Positions 34,107 through 46,659 of a DNA stretch of 64,000 nucleotides are shown here, in pieces. Origin of the DNA: Stereum hirsutum FP-91666 SS1 (lineage: Eukaryota > Basidiomycota > Agaricomycetes > Russulales > Stereaceae); contig NW_006763133.1 of NCBI RefSeq assembly GCF_000264905.1, positions 1,684,329 to 1,748,328 of the forward strand, given 5' to 3'. Positions within the stretch are counted from its first letter, which is position 1. Each line of letters opens with the position of its first letter. The notes below the pieces were generated by a model. That model worked only from the letters and a program-made list of their open reading frames with translations. It ran no database searches and had not been told where the DNA came from. The position numbers and the translations under genes were made by a program.

Positions 34107-37100
34107 GGCTGAAAGACGATGTCGACGGCCAGCGTGAAGGTGAGAGGAGGGCTGCGAGCGTTGGAGACCGCCCTGCTAAGCGAGCGTGGAGTTATCAACT
34201 ACCACACTTTACCCGCCACAACACCCCGATTCGTCCTCTTCCACTCGCGTTTCATTTCTTGCTCGCTCTTCTTTCTCCATCTATCTCTCACAGCTCAAAT
34301 AGTATATTCTGTCTCATTGCCCTCGAGATTGCATGTCCTCCCTCTGTTCTCTCCCTCCTCTCTCTCCCTCGACTTCCCCTCTTGCCCCTCGGTCCCTTCC
34401 TCTCCTGCCCGCTTCGATTCAAATTTCCAATCCGTAGCACCTCCTCCATATCATGCTAGTCTCCTTCCATCCTCCTCTCACAACATCCCATCTCTCCCAT
34501 CGCTATCCCCACACGCTACACACTCTCGCTTGGAACACCATCCATATGCATCTCCATCTCCATCTCGATCCTCTTAAATAACTGCGGTATGCAGATACGC
34601 GACAACGAGTAACCCTCGAGCGCGCGCAAACGTCGATCCATCGCAACAATTTCATAACACATGCATGCTCCCGACACACCGGCTCCGACTGACAGTGACA
34701 GCTGTAACAATCACAAAGCAGGCTCTTCATCGGTTGCTCCTTGGTCTCATGCAATCATCTTCCGCCTTCTTCCCTTCTCCCGACGTCAGCCAATCATCGC
34801 TCGCCCTTCCTCGTTCGAGACTTCTCCCAAGTTCCAACCCTCCCCACGTGCTCTCCTTTTTTTTCGTGCATTACTCGATTAGGGCCGCCGGCTGTGGTCT
34901 TTCCGAGGACGAATAGCCGTTCGTCGTTCCTTCTTCCCTGTTCCCAAGCGCTCGGAAGTCGGTGCGCAGGTCAGGAGGGGCAAAAGAATTCGTACGTTTA
35001 TGGCATGCTTACATCCATGCGTCCTTTTAAATTTATGGCGAGGGGGGTCCCTGGTCGCGTAACTTCTCGTGATCAGCCCTGGATACGATGCGCCCTATGT
35101 ACGATATAAGTATTTGTTCGATTCCAGGCCTGAATATATTGTATACGTATCGGGGATGAGGATACGATAGACGAGGGACGTCGTCGCACGCACACTTCCG
35201 GGGATACCGATTATCCGCAGGGACAGAGAAACAGATATCGGCCCTGCAGGCAGGTGGCGTCGGTGGCGTCCTCGTCATGATGTGGATGCCAGTGTGTTCT
35301 TTGTCGTCCGAGTCTGTTGCATGGTTCAAGTTGACTGGAACGGGTTTCGATTCAAAGCGCACGTTGATCGACACACTGTGACTTAATGAACAGACAGATG
35401 GGGATCGATGTATGATGCATGATTGTCGAGCATGGAGCATGCTAGGGCATCATGATTCATGATTCACATATGCGTATCACCTCGGTGCTGTGCTGTTGTG
35501 TGGTCAAGGTCAATCATCGTGAGTGGGGTTTAAATAATTTTGTACTGTCCATTTTTGATCGTCTTGAATGTATGCATGTACTGACGTATCGTGTCGGATC
35601 GTGTTTTTACCAGACGACTCTGAATCGTCCGATCGGATATCTACGCACCCCGAAGAATCCCCATCCAGCGGGCTCTCAGTATTACTAGTCTACACCATCA
35701 TACAAGACTCCATAGTCTCGTCCCCTGCGAGTCTGTACTCCATCATCAGACGTTCAGCCAGATTTATTCAATCCAGGTAAGTTATGGAGGAACGCCGCAT
35801 ACTTATAACGCTATACTTACTCACCTCGTTCGAATCCGAATCCGACGATGAAGCGCTAGATTCGGACGACTGGCAGGTAAGTAATTACACATCCGTTGAC
35901 ACAGATATCCGAAGTGCGTCCCCCCGAAATCCCATGGCCATGGCACTGTTCCGCGTCGAATATTTTCTTTTTCTTTCGAAGTACTTACCCAAGGGCCAAT
36001 ACCACTACGGCCGTCTATTGGGCCACGTCGAACCTTACAGTAGTCCTTCGACCGCATGCATCAAGGATAGCAATAAAGATGAATATGGTCATGCGCATTG
36101 AGATCACTCATGCTCTATGTGCTATGGGGAAAGTCGTGCATATGTCGAATCCAGTCGTGAATCAGCCTCGTTATTCAACTATGTATAACTTGTCCTCCTC
36201 TTCTATCTCCTTAGATTGTTGCTTTCCCTCTGTCCCTTCGTTCTCTTCCCGCCGGCTAGCTTCCATCGAAGTCGCATCCTTTCGCACCATACGGATTCAC
36301 ACCCGAAGTAAGATCCCCACTCGACTGAACTCCTGACTCGGACTCGGACTCGGCTCTCTGCATCCATCACGCATCATCGTCTAACTATAAGTGCATACTC
36401 ACTTCGCACTTCAATGTCGCCCGACCATTCAAATCGAAGCCTTGAAGCCCTGCAGCTAGGGTCAAGCTGGGAAGTCTAAGATGGGCCGTAACCACCGCAA
36501 AACAGTGTCCTGGAAGGAGTGCATGCATGCTACTTATTCTTCCATTTCTATGACTCTGACTCTGACTATGACTATGACGCTCGCTCTATTCTTTGACCTT
36601 TCTTCTCAGACGCCTGAGCAGCCTATCAGACCGTTCTTCTATTCCGTGCCATTTCTTTTCTATCATAGGTTTGCGAGCGGTAGTCTCGTAGGGCATAAAT
36701 TAACTTGAAGGCGTCCACGGTTCCGCACAAGAAAGGCGGGTCGCCCAAGCTTCCCTAATGCCGGTGAAGAAGTGAAGCCATCCATAACAACAAAGCCACC
36801 TTCCATACTATATGCGCCACCATACCCGGGCCCGTGACATCGTCGCCGCTGGCAGTTACTGTCGTCTGCTTGTTTTCGCTACAAGATCAGCGGTCAGTAG
36901 CGGATCCGCTGGCATTCGCATTCTTCTTATCTATACATATAACTATATCCGGACACGGTGTTTGTTCGACTGTGCCTTTCCGGGAGGAGATTCAGAGGGC
37001 CAACGCGACACACACACATATACTCCTGTTTCCTTCTCGTCTGTCATCGTCTCTAAATCACCACTTCGATGATCTCAATTAAGATATCATAATATACGCC

Positions 37101-37238
37101 AACCTACCTACAACCAGCCCCAGTTTATTTCGCCTTCAAACCGCGAAGCATGACAAGTAAGAGCCGCTGTCCCGCATAAATAACCCCTCCATCTTCAGTG
37201 AAAATAGCACGTAAGACCCAAACACCAATCCCATCCTC
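34107..37238. other. 3.1 kb non-coding stretch upstream of the LIM gene
   Basis: Both flanking genes are on the minus strand, so this includes the LIM promoter and the 3' end of the membrane-protein gene. The plus strand is strongly C/T-rich at 34190-34580. Small hexamer-like repeats occur at 36338-36354 (ggactc units) and 36550-36585 (gactct/gactat units). The longest open frame is 146 codons and matches nothing I know. An unannotated long non-coding RNA or small spliced gene cannot be excluded. Confidence 0.5.
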
Positions 37239-39081
37239 CTAATCTGGAGTATACCGAGGCGGCAACGTCGCCACCTCCTCTCCAAACCCTCTCAACCCAC
37301 TATCACTCTCCATAACTGGCGCCGGCGCAGCGAGCCCCGGGGGACCACTGGGATCCCCTTGGCGTGTAGTGGTGAACGGGGAATCGGAGCCACTAGCCTG
37401 AGAGAAAGTGGGTGTGTGTGTTTGGGTGGTATCGTATGGATTGTAGTCTTCGAGCTTGCGGGACTGAGAGTCGATAGGAGTGCTTTCGCGGTGAATTGGA
37501 TTTTTGGTGGGGGTGATCCTGGTGTTAGATGTAGAGGTGGCTAGGAAGGGCGTGATGTCGCCTGTGTTCCATGAAGCCAAAAATGAATAGACGTAAGACA
37601 CGACTCCCGTGTGAGCATAAACTACCAGGATAGATGAACTCACCCTGACGCATCTCCGTTGGCACACCGTGCTCCTGTCCATCCACGACACCTCCGTCGC
37701 CAAACGTTGCATACCGATCCTCATGATAAGGCCCGCTCGAGTCGCCATCCGTGTTTCTTCCTCTTCGCAGCCATAACAAAATGGCCAGTCCAACAACAGC
37801 CAACGCTACGACACCACCAACGACACCTCCCGCAATCGCACCAACATCCGTACCCTTCGTCCTCGAACTCCCATCGGCAGTCGAATTCGATCCCAGATTC
37901 GGGTTCGAGATATCATTCCTCACGAACGCACTCCCCGAGTTCAGCAACAGGTAGTCCAGATAAAACGCCCCCGCCGAGCCCGCTTGGATCTCCAGCGTGT
38001 GGTAGTCTCCGGTCTGAGCCTGAGGAATGGTCACGTTGAGAAGCATGAAGTTGAGCGTTGGGTTGGTGTAGCCAATGGGTGGGGCATTAAGCGAGCGGGA
38101 GGTGTTGTCGAAGGTGTAAGTGCCGAGGGAGAGGCCAGTGACGGAGGTGAGCATCCCGTATGCTTGGATCATAGAGGCTCCTATAAACGGAAAATCAGTC
38201 GGGCTAACAGTCGAACCGCAGGCTGTTGCCAAACAATGGGACTGACCGGTAAAGTTGAGCGACACCGTCGAAGCGCTGCTCGTAGGACCCATCACGGTCG
38301 AGTTAAACGTCGCATCCGTCAGATTGAACGTCTGCGTCTCCGGGAAATTCGCAACAGTCGTGTCCCAGCCGTTAGGATCCCCCGAATACTCCAGCCACTC
38401 GCTCTGATCGTCCACAAATAGCCAGCTGGTCTGCGCACTGGGCGAGGGCATCGACGAATTGACTGTGGCGTTGTAGATGAGGTAGTCGAAGAAGATGTTG
38501 GAGATGTTGCCTCGGGGGGCGGAGCTGAGAATTTCCATCTCGAGGACGTGTGTGGAAGGGGAGAGCGTGGGAGAGACGAATATTGGAACATGGGTTCGGT
38601 GATCTGAGGGGACAGAGTACGTGTTTGTTGAGACGATGGAGCCGTCGATGCTGAAGGAAACGTTGGTGCCGACGTAGGCATCTCTGTCGCCGCCAGCGAT
38701 GCTGCTGAACACAGATATCGAGGTACCTATGGAATAGCATTTTCAGGTGACGAGGAAGCAAGCTGGAACTGCGGGTAGATCTCAAGTGGGAGGAAGGGGA
38801 TTGAGGCCTACCATTGAACTCGAACCTCATCGACGACGATGCATTCCCTGAACCGGACGTTGTCACGAGGAATTCAGGAACTTCACCTACAGATACATCA
38901 AGTCAGCTAGTTGTTTTTTTTTTGCTCAAAATTATGAATAAGGCAGGAACATACCCAGCCCGGCGACGAACCATCCACCTGCTTCACTCGAACTATTGGT
39001 ATACTCCCCTGGTGTATGAGGCACTGTCGGCTGGTATTGGATATTGGGGTCCGAGTCATCTACGATCACAAAGACGGACAT
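37239..39081 (-). CDS. single-pass plasma-membrane protein with Ser/Thr-rich ectodomain
   Basis: Unknown function; 513 residues in five exons: 39081-38955, 38886-38812, 38726-38247, 38180-37644, 37561-37239. There is no classical N-terminal signal peptide (MSVFVIVDDSDPNIQYQP). Two repeated beta-rich ectodomain modules carry many N-glycosylation sequons. Then comes SSRTKGTDVGAIAGGVVGG followed by the single helix VVALAVVGLAILLWL and a basic RRGR stop-transfer. The cytosolic tail of about 140 residues is rich in Pro, Ser and Thr and ends PPRYTPD. This layout, with Ala/Gly/Val-rich helix and RRGR, is very common in Agaricomycetes and often auto-annotated as an EGFR-like transmembrane segment. 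No enzymatic motif is visible. Confidence 0.82.
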
Positions 39082-41143
39082 TGTGACGTGCCCTCAGCCT
39101 GAGCCTTGTAGGTCTATACACGAACAGGGTATTGCCTCCGAGAATCGTGGAACCAAGAAAAGGGGCGAGTCGAGGACAACGACGTGGAACACTGAGGAAG
39201 GGAGAAGATCCAGGAAAGGGACGCTCATTAACGAGGTATCTGATATGAGACCTACTTATTGGCTACCTACCACCATTTGCATAGCTATTAGGAGATCGTC
39301 TAGATGTTGTGGTATCTCCATCGCCTGTCTTGGTCCAATGATACGTACGTTGACTCTACGCAATAGTGGCTGCGCGTACCCCTGCATGCAGAACACATAA
39401 AGGATATATATGATCTAGCAAGTTCCACAACAAAACATGCAATCAAGGGCGTTCAGGAACTTGTGGCAGATAGCCGCCATAAAGCGGCGAAGCATTCAAG
39501 GCGAGGCGAAGCTCCGCGAAGACCTAAATAGAACCTAGGACACAGGCTTCATGTGCCTATCAAAATGGCAGTGGTCAGACGCAATGTAGCGTTCGAATCG
39601 GGAAGAGAGCGGTCAGATGGATAACCCAGGGAGTTATAAGACGGCGTGTTGGGAGGTCGGGATCATGATCAAGATGGCATTTACAGAGGAATAAGATCGG
39701 ATCGACTCGGAGCGAACGTGGTGGATTGTTCGTGAGTTTGGGTCAGAAAGTCATGCAAATATGAGGTGCATTGCTGCAGAGAACCGTGACGTGAGATGGC
39801 CAAGTTCAAGTAGATCCCAAACTAAAGAACGCTGCCGACTCGGATGTTCGAATTGACAAAAGACCGTTCGTTGCAAGTTCGTTGCGCCGCAACGAGGCGG
39901 AGATACCCGAAACTCGCGTGCCCCGCCCAGCAAGTCGGCCTCGTCTCGGTTCAAGTTCTTTCTCGTGCCACACCGTCTCTCGAGCTATGAGGGCTCCGCA
40001 CGTTGAAAAAAAAATTCATATCTCATTATTCTCATTCGATACTGGAGCTTGTCCATGTTTCTCGTTGAACCGGGTACCGCGACGCAAAAGTCCACCCATA
40101 CGGACCTCTCTCTCGGACCGCCGCCACACAAACAATACATACGTACCTGAATCACAGAAGATATTCAATGGGCCCCATATGTATAGCGATTCAAATCTTC
40201 GGAGCCGCCACCAGCGCCCACTTCCTGATTAGTAGAGGCGTAAACATATAAATATCCCCCAATCACTTAGCGTCATCCCCCAATACCATAAGTAGTGTCC
40301 TCCCTCATTCACAATATTATGCGAGTTCTGTACCTGTTCAACGACACGCCCCGCTCGCCGAGCCCCAATCGGTCTCTTCATACTATGTGCTACTGTAGTT
40401 AGTTCCATCTCCAGAGCCGAATGGCCATTTTTCATGTTCTCGAACGACACTCCCAGAGTAACGACAAACGAGCAAAGCAAGAGCAAAGCAGTAATCCAAT
40501 TCAAACATGCGAACAGACAACCATACCATATGTGCTACCATAAAGAGGTACTCATGTAAAAAAACATAACAAAGCAGTCCAGCCACGGCCTCGGACACAG
40601 CCACAGCAGCAGACCCACGAACGGAAAGGGATTATACAAAAAAAGGAAAAGGACAATAGTAAAAAACTGAATCAAAGGGGCCAACGGGCGAGGGATCCAC
40701 CGGACAGAACGCGAACCAACATAAGGTAAGATAGAACGAACAGAAAGTAGCGAAGAAACGATGCATGATGGGTTCGCCAAGCTAGCGAAAAGACTAACTT
40801 AGAAGAGAAAGCAGGGACAAACGGGCAAACAAGGACGACGACAAAAAGAGAAAGTTACAGTAAAAGTTTTTTTGGGAAGAAAAAGAAAAAGAAATGCGAC
40901 GACAGTACTAGCCAGCGGACAAGAAGGAAACTCGAAGCTCTCAGGCCGAACAGGACACACTGTATCAAAATATGCACATACGCATTCCCCACGCATGCTC
41001 AGAAGCACTCGAAGCGCAGAGGCAAGGACGCAAGGGCCATACTCACTCCGGACCCGACCGACGAGCAAACAGATGCACAGATGGGCCCATGTAACACATA
41101 ATTCATATCCAGCCCCCAGCTAGCCCAACACCCTCCTTCTCCG
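39082..41143. other. 2.1 kb intergenic, upstream of the membrane-protein gene
   Basis: Contains the promoter of the membrane-protein gene and the 3' flank of the transcription-factor gene, both minus strand. Short A-rich tracts lie around 40555-40890. No gene, RNA or repeat recognised. Confidence 0.45.
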
Positions 41144-44100
41144 CTAGCTAGGATGCGACGCAGTCGGGTACTGCTGTTGCTGTGGCGGGTACGGGTTTTG
41201 TCCTCCAGGAGCTTGCGTCTGCTGTTGCTGGTTCTGCTGCTGCTGTTGGGGTTGGGGTTGCGTGTGCATCCCTGACATGCCCATCATCGAACCGGGAAGG
41301 TTGCCCAATCGGGAGAAGAACTCGTCCCATTGACCTATACGCACACGCGAGGTCAGTCATGGCTCGAATGGACACGGACGAAATAGAGAAGACAGAGATC
41401 GGAGGATCAATGAAGAAAGGGCGGAACGAGAGAAACTGTCGAGGACGAAGAGGCTTAAGTAACGAGAGAAACGCACCCCAATCGAACATCCCTCCCGGAA
41501 TGCCCTCCAACCAATTATTATCCGCCATCGCCATCTGCTCCAACGTCCCCATCATCGCCATACCATCCGCACCCGCCCCCGTACCTGCCGCCGCCCCCGT
41601 CCCTGCTCCTGCCCCCGCCGCAGGATCTCCACTCACGGTCGCATTACCGCCACCTATTATCGACGGCTGCCCATCTAGCATATTGATCAGCTGAACATTA
41701 TTCCCGATCAGCGCGCTCGCGTTCATCGCAGGGTTAACGTTCGACATCGGATCCGTCGGGAGACCGTTGGACCCGGCCATCCCACTACCACCGGTGCTGG
41801 TACCTCCTAATGGCGTGTAGTTGACCATGGGGCCGCTCGTGGTGGGGCTGCGCAGAGGTTGCGCCTGCGTTTTTCGACTGGCTTTGGGATGTACTGGATG
41901 ATCTAGATCAGAATGACGTTAATCAATCAGAATAAGAAGTTTACAGGCAAAAGTTGAACATCGACAAGATAAATGGCCAAGGCGAAAAAATTGATAAAAT
42001 ACTCACTACCGTCATTATCGCCCTCGCCCTCGCTCCCACTACTAATAATCGTGCCCGGGCCCACATCTGTATACGCATCCTTTACAGGCCCATGCGCGAT
42101 AAACACACCCCCTCCCGGCCGACTTGGGTCCTGCTCGTAGGAAAGTCCACCCAGCGGCGGCGGTTTCTTGCCCGTGACACCACCCGTCGGATTTAGAGCC
42201 GGCGTCTCCATTTGTGGGGGTGGACCTTGCGTGGACTCGTACAGAAGCGCGATGATTTCCGCGGTCTGATCACGGTTCGAGGTTCAAACAACATGACGTG
42301 AGGGAAAACAGTCGAAATATTGTGGGTTTCGATGGGTGAAATAACAATTGGTTGATTAGTATGAAGAGGAAGAGATAACGCGACGAGACGGACCTTCCGT
42401 CGGGCAGACATATGGTCTGGAGAGAGGGATCGCTCCCACCGTCTAATACAGTCTCGCAGTTTCTTCAGTTTGAGAGCCGCTTCCGGGTCTTTCCTCCTTG
42501 CCCACGTATGATACTGTTGTCGCCAATAGATATGCACGAAAACAAAACGGAAGGAACAAGAACGCCCAAAACAAAACATGAGGTCAGCTCCCCGGAATGA
42601 ACAGTCGTGAGACAAAAGAGCTCTGCGAGGAATAGAGTAGAACAAGAAAGAGGGCGAATACGGACCTGGACCAAAGCACATGACGTCGCCGCATACGCAA
42701 CCAACAACCAAACATCATACAACTTGTCATGCTTATCCAACCAGTCGATCGAGTCCCCCGTGAGCTTGACGAGCGCGGACCACTTCTCGACCGTCATCCC
42801 AAACTTCAAGTGCGCGGGGCACGAATAAGATATACGCATAAACACGCGCCAAAAGATCATGGAGACGCAAGAATAAAGCAAGAACAGCAGACCTAATCGT
42901 TCGTTCAATAGGGTGAATACGATTGGAGCGAGAATGAGTCAGCGAATGGCATGGGAAGCAAGCGGGCGGGATGAGGTGGGATAGGTGGGAAGAGCGGTGA
43001 GCGGTGGGGTATGCGAACACGCTATCCCGCTGGCAACTGAACAGGGGCAAAGTCAAGAGCGAAACTTACCGGCGTTCATGGGAGTGTCGGGGCCACGGAA
43101 TTGTAGGCTCTCAGGGAGGTTAGCTTTCCAATTTTCGATATCTGCGAGCAGCTTGTAGAGCATCTCGTCGTTGGTGAGGGTCAGACCAGAGGGGCTGGGC
43201 GAATACTATTAAATTTTGTCTAGCGTCATGTGGCCAAGAGAAACAACCCACCTGTATATTGTCTTGAGTACTCGGCCGAGAATGATGCTTAAACGGACGA
43301 GTTCGTCCATGTATAAGTCGTTAGGATCTCCCGTAGACGGAAGTCTGACATCGCAGTCGTTAACGTCTATCATGTACGGATGACCGTATGACAGACTTGT
43401 CCTAAACAAGCAGACATCAGCGCTGGTCACAAATAGCAACGTCTTGACTGGTGCTGTGAGAGGCAATAATTACCATCGGTCGCTGATGAGCAAGGCAGCC
43501 CAGATCCTTCGCCTGGCCTCTACGTTCTGTTGGATGGCTTCTACACGGTGAAGCCCCATGTCTTGCGCCTATAGCAATTGAGTGAGCATTCAGAACACCG
43601 CGAACCCTAGTTAGTTACTGCGTACCATGCGAATAGCGGTGCCCAGCCTAATCCAGAGTGCTGACAGGGCGTTGGGCACGAATTGCGAATGGCAATCGCC
43701 GACCATACAGAGGATGAGCAAGCTCTGCACATTGGCGATCGAAGCGGTCGACAGCACGTCCTCCGTCTTGATCACATTATTAACCGCAAAACGTATCGAA
43801 TCGAACACGCTCTGAGGCACCTCTCTCCTAGCGGCAGCGACCAGGCAAATAGAATAGAGTAATATTGGCGGCGGCGAATTAGTAGCGAGGAACTCCGCCT
43901 GTGTGATGATAGGAAGGATAGGTGCAATATCGGTGAAGTAGGCGTTGACGAGTTGTTCGATCATGATTCGGTCGATATGCATCTCGACCGGCTTAGGCAT
44001 CGACAATTGTGTCTCGTCCGGGTTCGGTTCCCTCACTTGAATGAGGCCATCCCCGTTCTGCGCTACCTCCCATGTGTGATGATGTCGGACGTCGTAGGAT

Positions 44101-45407
44101 TCGTAAATGCGAGAGGATATCGTAGCCGTCGAATGCAGCAGGTGGGCCTCTGATGTGGGTCCTGTGTGCGTAAGACAGAATTGTCAGGACGAATTAAATT
44201 GGTCGTTTGTGTCAAAGCGTGACATACCGCAGATTCTAGGGTCTGATGCGCGCGGATCGTGAGGTGTAACTGAGGAATGGGGCTCTTTGGCCTTTTCAGC
44301 AACGGCGTTCTCTTCCTCGAGCTTCTTCTTCTTGAAACGAGTCTCGGCGATAGGCAGGAAAAAGGTGCAGTCAAAGCCATACTGTTTGCAATGCTGGCAC
44401 AGTGGCGGCTCGGACTCCACAAGGACGTCGCATCTGTCATGTGCAAATGAGTAAGCTACAAAAGCGGGAGAACAAGCGCTCGTGTGAGGAGTCGGACAGG
44501 CGAACGAGTGCACGGAAAGTGGAACGGGTTGGACGGTCGATTGAAGAGAGCGATACCAACCTGATCTTACGGCTCCTACAGCTGTCGCACGCCCTCTGCG
44601 TCTTTGTACGTTTCTTGATCTCGTGCATACCTGTTGTTATCGTGAGTGGTGAAGGACGAGGGGGCTCCGGGCTCGGACCTGGCGCGTCGCCGTCCGAAGC
44701 ATCGCCATCCTGGCCGCTGACCGACTTGCGTTTGCGCTTGCCATTCGCGGGCTGAGATGAGGCGGGAGACTGGACAGGGGGTGAGCCCTGTGCCGAGTCA
44801 ACAGGACGGGGAGGGGGCATGTACATGAGCTGCTGAGGATACTGGGGATAGTGGTAAGGCGCGTAGTGACCGGGGGCCATCACGTATGGGTACTGAGGGG
44901 GGATATGAGGAGGGATGGCTTGAGGCGAGCCATTTGTCTGACCGGGTGAAGGATGCGTGTACGGGGCGGCAGGCTGCCGGAATGGGGAGCCGTTCGGGGG
45001 AAAGGAGGGCGTCATGATGGCGAACTGAGATGGGGGACGGAACGGCTGTGACGGTGGCTGGGGCTCGTTGGTCGTCGAGCCAGACGATGTGCGCGGTGCT
45101 GCCGTCGACGGCGAGGACGGTTGAGGCTGGTCGGTGGAGGGATTGGGAGGAGGAGCGTGGGAGACTGGAAGGGAGGGGTATGACGGTGAACATTAATCAT
45201 TCCGGGCGATCAGCACACGTCCATGACGAGAAACAAGAGCCCAAACCGCTCACCCTCGGACGTCGTCGACCGACCTCCCCCATCACCGTCCGCGCCGTTC
45301 TTGCCAGCCTTGGTCCGTTTCTTGCTCGCCTTCTTCCTGCCACTCGTCGCCGTCGCCTCCGGTCCTGGGCCTGCTGCCCCCGTCTTGTCCTTCGGCTTGC
45401 CGTCCAT
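41144..45407 (-). CDS. Zn2Cys6 fungal-specific transcription factor
   Basis: Nuclear DNA-binding regulator of 1,030 residues in twelve exons: 45407-45254, 45164-44561, 44433-44228, 44161-43626, 43568-43474, 43401-43252, 43194-43070, 42892-42666, 42513-42394, 42265-42007, 41902-41477, 41334-41144. A Lys-rich N terminus (GRKKASKKRTKAGKNG) and a Pro/Tyr-rich region precede the binuclear cluster: RACDSCRSRKIRCDV, then PLCQHCKQYGFDCTF. An intron splits the cluster just before its third Cys. The fungal_trans middle domain includes LVNAYFTDIAPILPIITQAEF, AQDMGLHRVEA, RRRIWAALLISDRW, TSLSYGHPYMIDVNDCDVRL. The C terminus is Gly/Ala-rich, then Gln-rich (QPQPQQQQQNQQQQ), a likely activation region. The regulon is unknown. 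Confidence 0.92.
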
Positions 45408-46659
45408 TTCCTAACTGACACTCTACCGAGCCCTTATTCGACACGAAGCTGCAAGAAGAATACCGCGACCGGCCTGATGTGGATACCGCGTTCACCGACC
45501 GCCAAAAGCCCGCTCTGAATGAGGTATTGCACGCAACCGAGCGCTTCGGGTCCAAGCGGCGACGGAAGAAGGGTCAAGACGTCAAATATCCCGTATACGA
45601 GACCGCTTCAGGAGCAAGAAATGTCGAGCAACCGTCCGTCGTCCGCGCGCTTTCCTCTCGCGGTGCAAACAAACTCAAAAGGCAACCCGTTTTTCCTCGC
45701 AACCCTGGTGCGTAACCGTCCCGCCGGGTCACCCGTGACGCACCCTTCTTCCCGCCGGGCCCAGCCGCGGGTCTTCAAGGAACGCGTCCTCTTTTGTCCT
45801 CCGCCTTCAGCGTCTTTCTCCGAGTTCGCTCACATCGTTCAACTTACTCCTCGTTTCTCCGTTCTTCGACGGAATGCATGCGGGTTTTTTCGTGTTCATC
45901 TCCTCACTCATGCACTCACGAAAATTCTGCGATGTATACTGCACTCTACAACAATATTATCTGCCGTTTCTTCCCGCTCCCACACAATCAATTAAAGTTT
46001 GCGCGGCCGCGGCAACTCTCCGTCCTCCCGCGGGAGTCGAGGAACGCCGTCAAAGCCTAACCCAAACTCTGACCCCCTTCGACACAATCCTTTGACGCCA
46101 GGGACGTCCAGCTGTCCTTGTGTCTGTCTCACAGTGCCTCAGCTGACGATTGGACGAATGAACCCGGCTGACTGTTCCGTGTCATTTCGTCACTGTTCTA
46201 GATAGGCTGGACAAAGTCGCAGTGTCCCTTGGCCGATTTACTTCCACCAAAACCCTCCGACAAGATCCAGAGGGGTATGATATAAGTATGCTATAATTAT
46301 ATGAATCAAGAATAGGTAAACGCCCGCCGCCCCGATATCACGCTACATTGACACCGAGAATGTTAGAAATCGATGTCGACAAAACTGTCTGCTACCGCTA
46401 CTATTAGCTAGTCATCTAGGAAACGAAAGTGAAAACAAGAATAAAAGAGGATGTTCGAAAGCTTTGAGACAGACGGGATAACAAAACGTCAATGTAAATA
46501 ACGCGGGTCCGCAAAACCACAGCCAGAAAAAGGAAGGGACCAGAGATGAATCAGACAATGTTGGTATGTAGAAAGTCAAGCTCTAGGAGCCATATCGTCT
46601 CATCCAGAAAATTCGAATGCCACTGCGAATCTCAAATCCCGATAAACGAAGCCAACTCC
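45408..46659. other. 1.25 kb intergenic, transcription-factor promoter
   Basis: Upstream region of the Zn2Cys6 gene and 3' flank of the DHHC gene. Plus-strand open frames at 45479-45995 have no recognisable family and overlap the promoter. A notI-like gcggccgc occurs near 46005. Nothing else seen. Confidence 0.45.

Noticed and set aside
33128..34198. 356-codon minus-strand frame overlapping the LIM gene
   Set aside because: It is a second frame of the GC-rich, Ser/Pro-coding first exon of the LIM protein; Arg/Pro-rich, without domains.
35896..36336. 146-codon plus-strand frame in the gap upstream of the LIM gene
   Set aside because: Composition is random-like and no homologous motif is visible; kept only as part of the unexplained gap.
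39500..41140. candidate mobile element or repeat in the 2 kb gap
   Set aside because: No terminal inverted repeats, target-site duplications or transposase-like frame could be found.
45479..45995. plus-strand frames in the transcription-factor promoter
   Set aside because: Short, overlapping in different frames and without recognised protein similarity.
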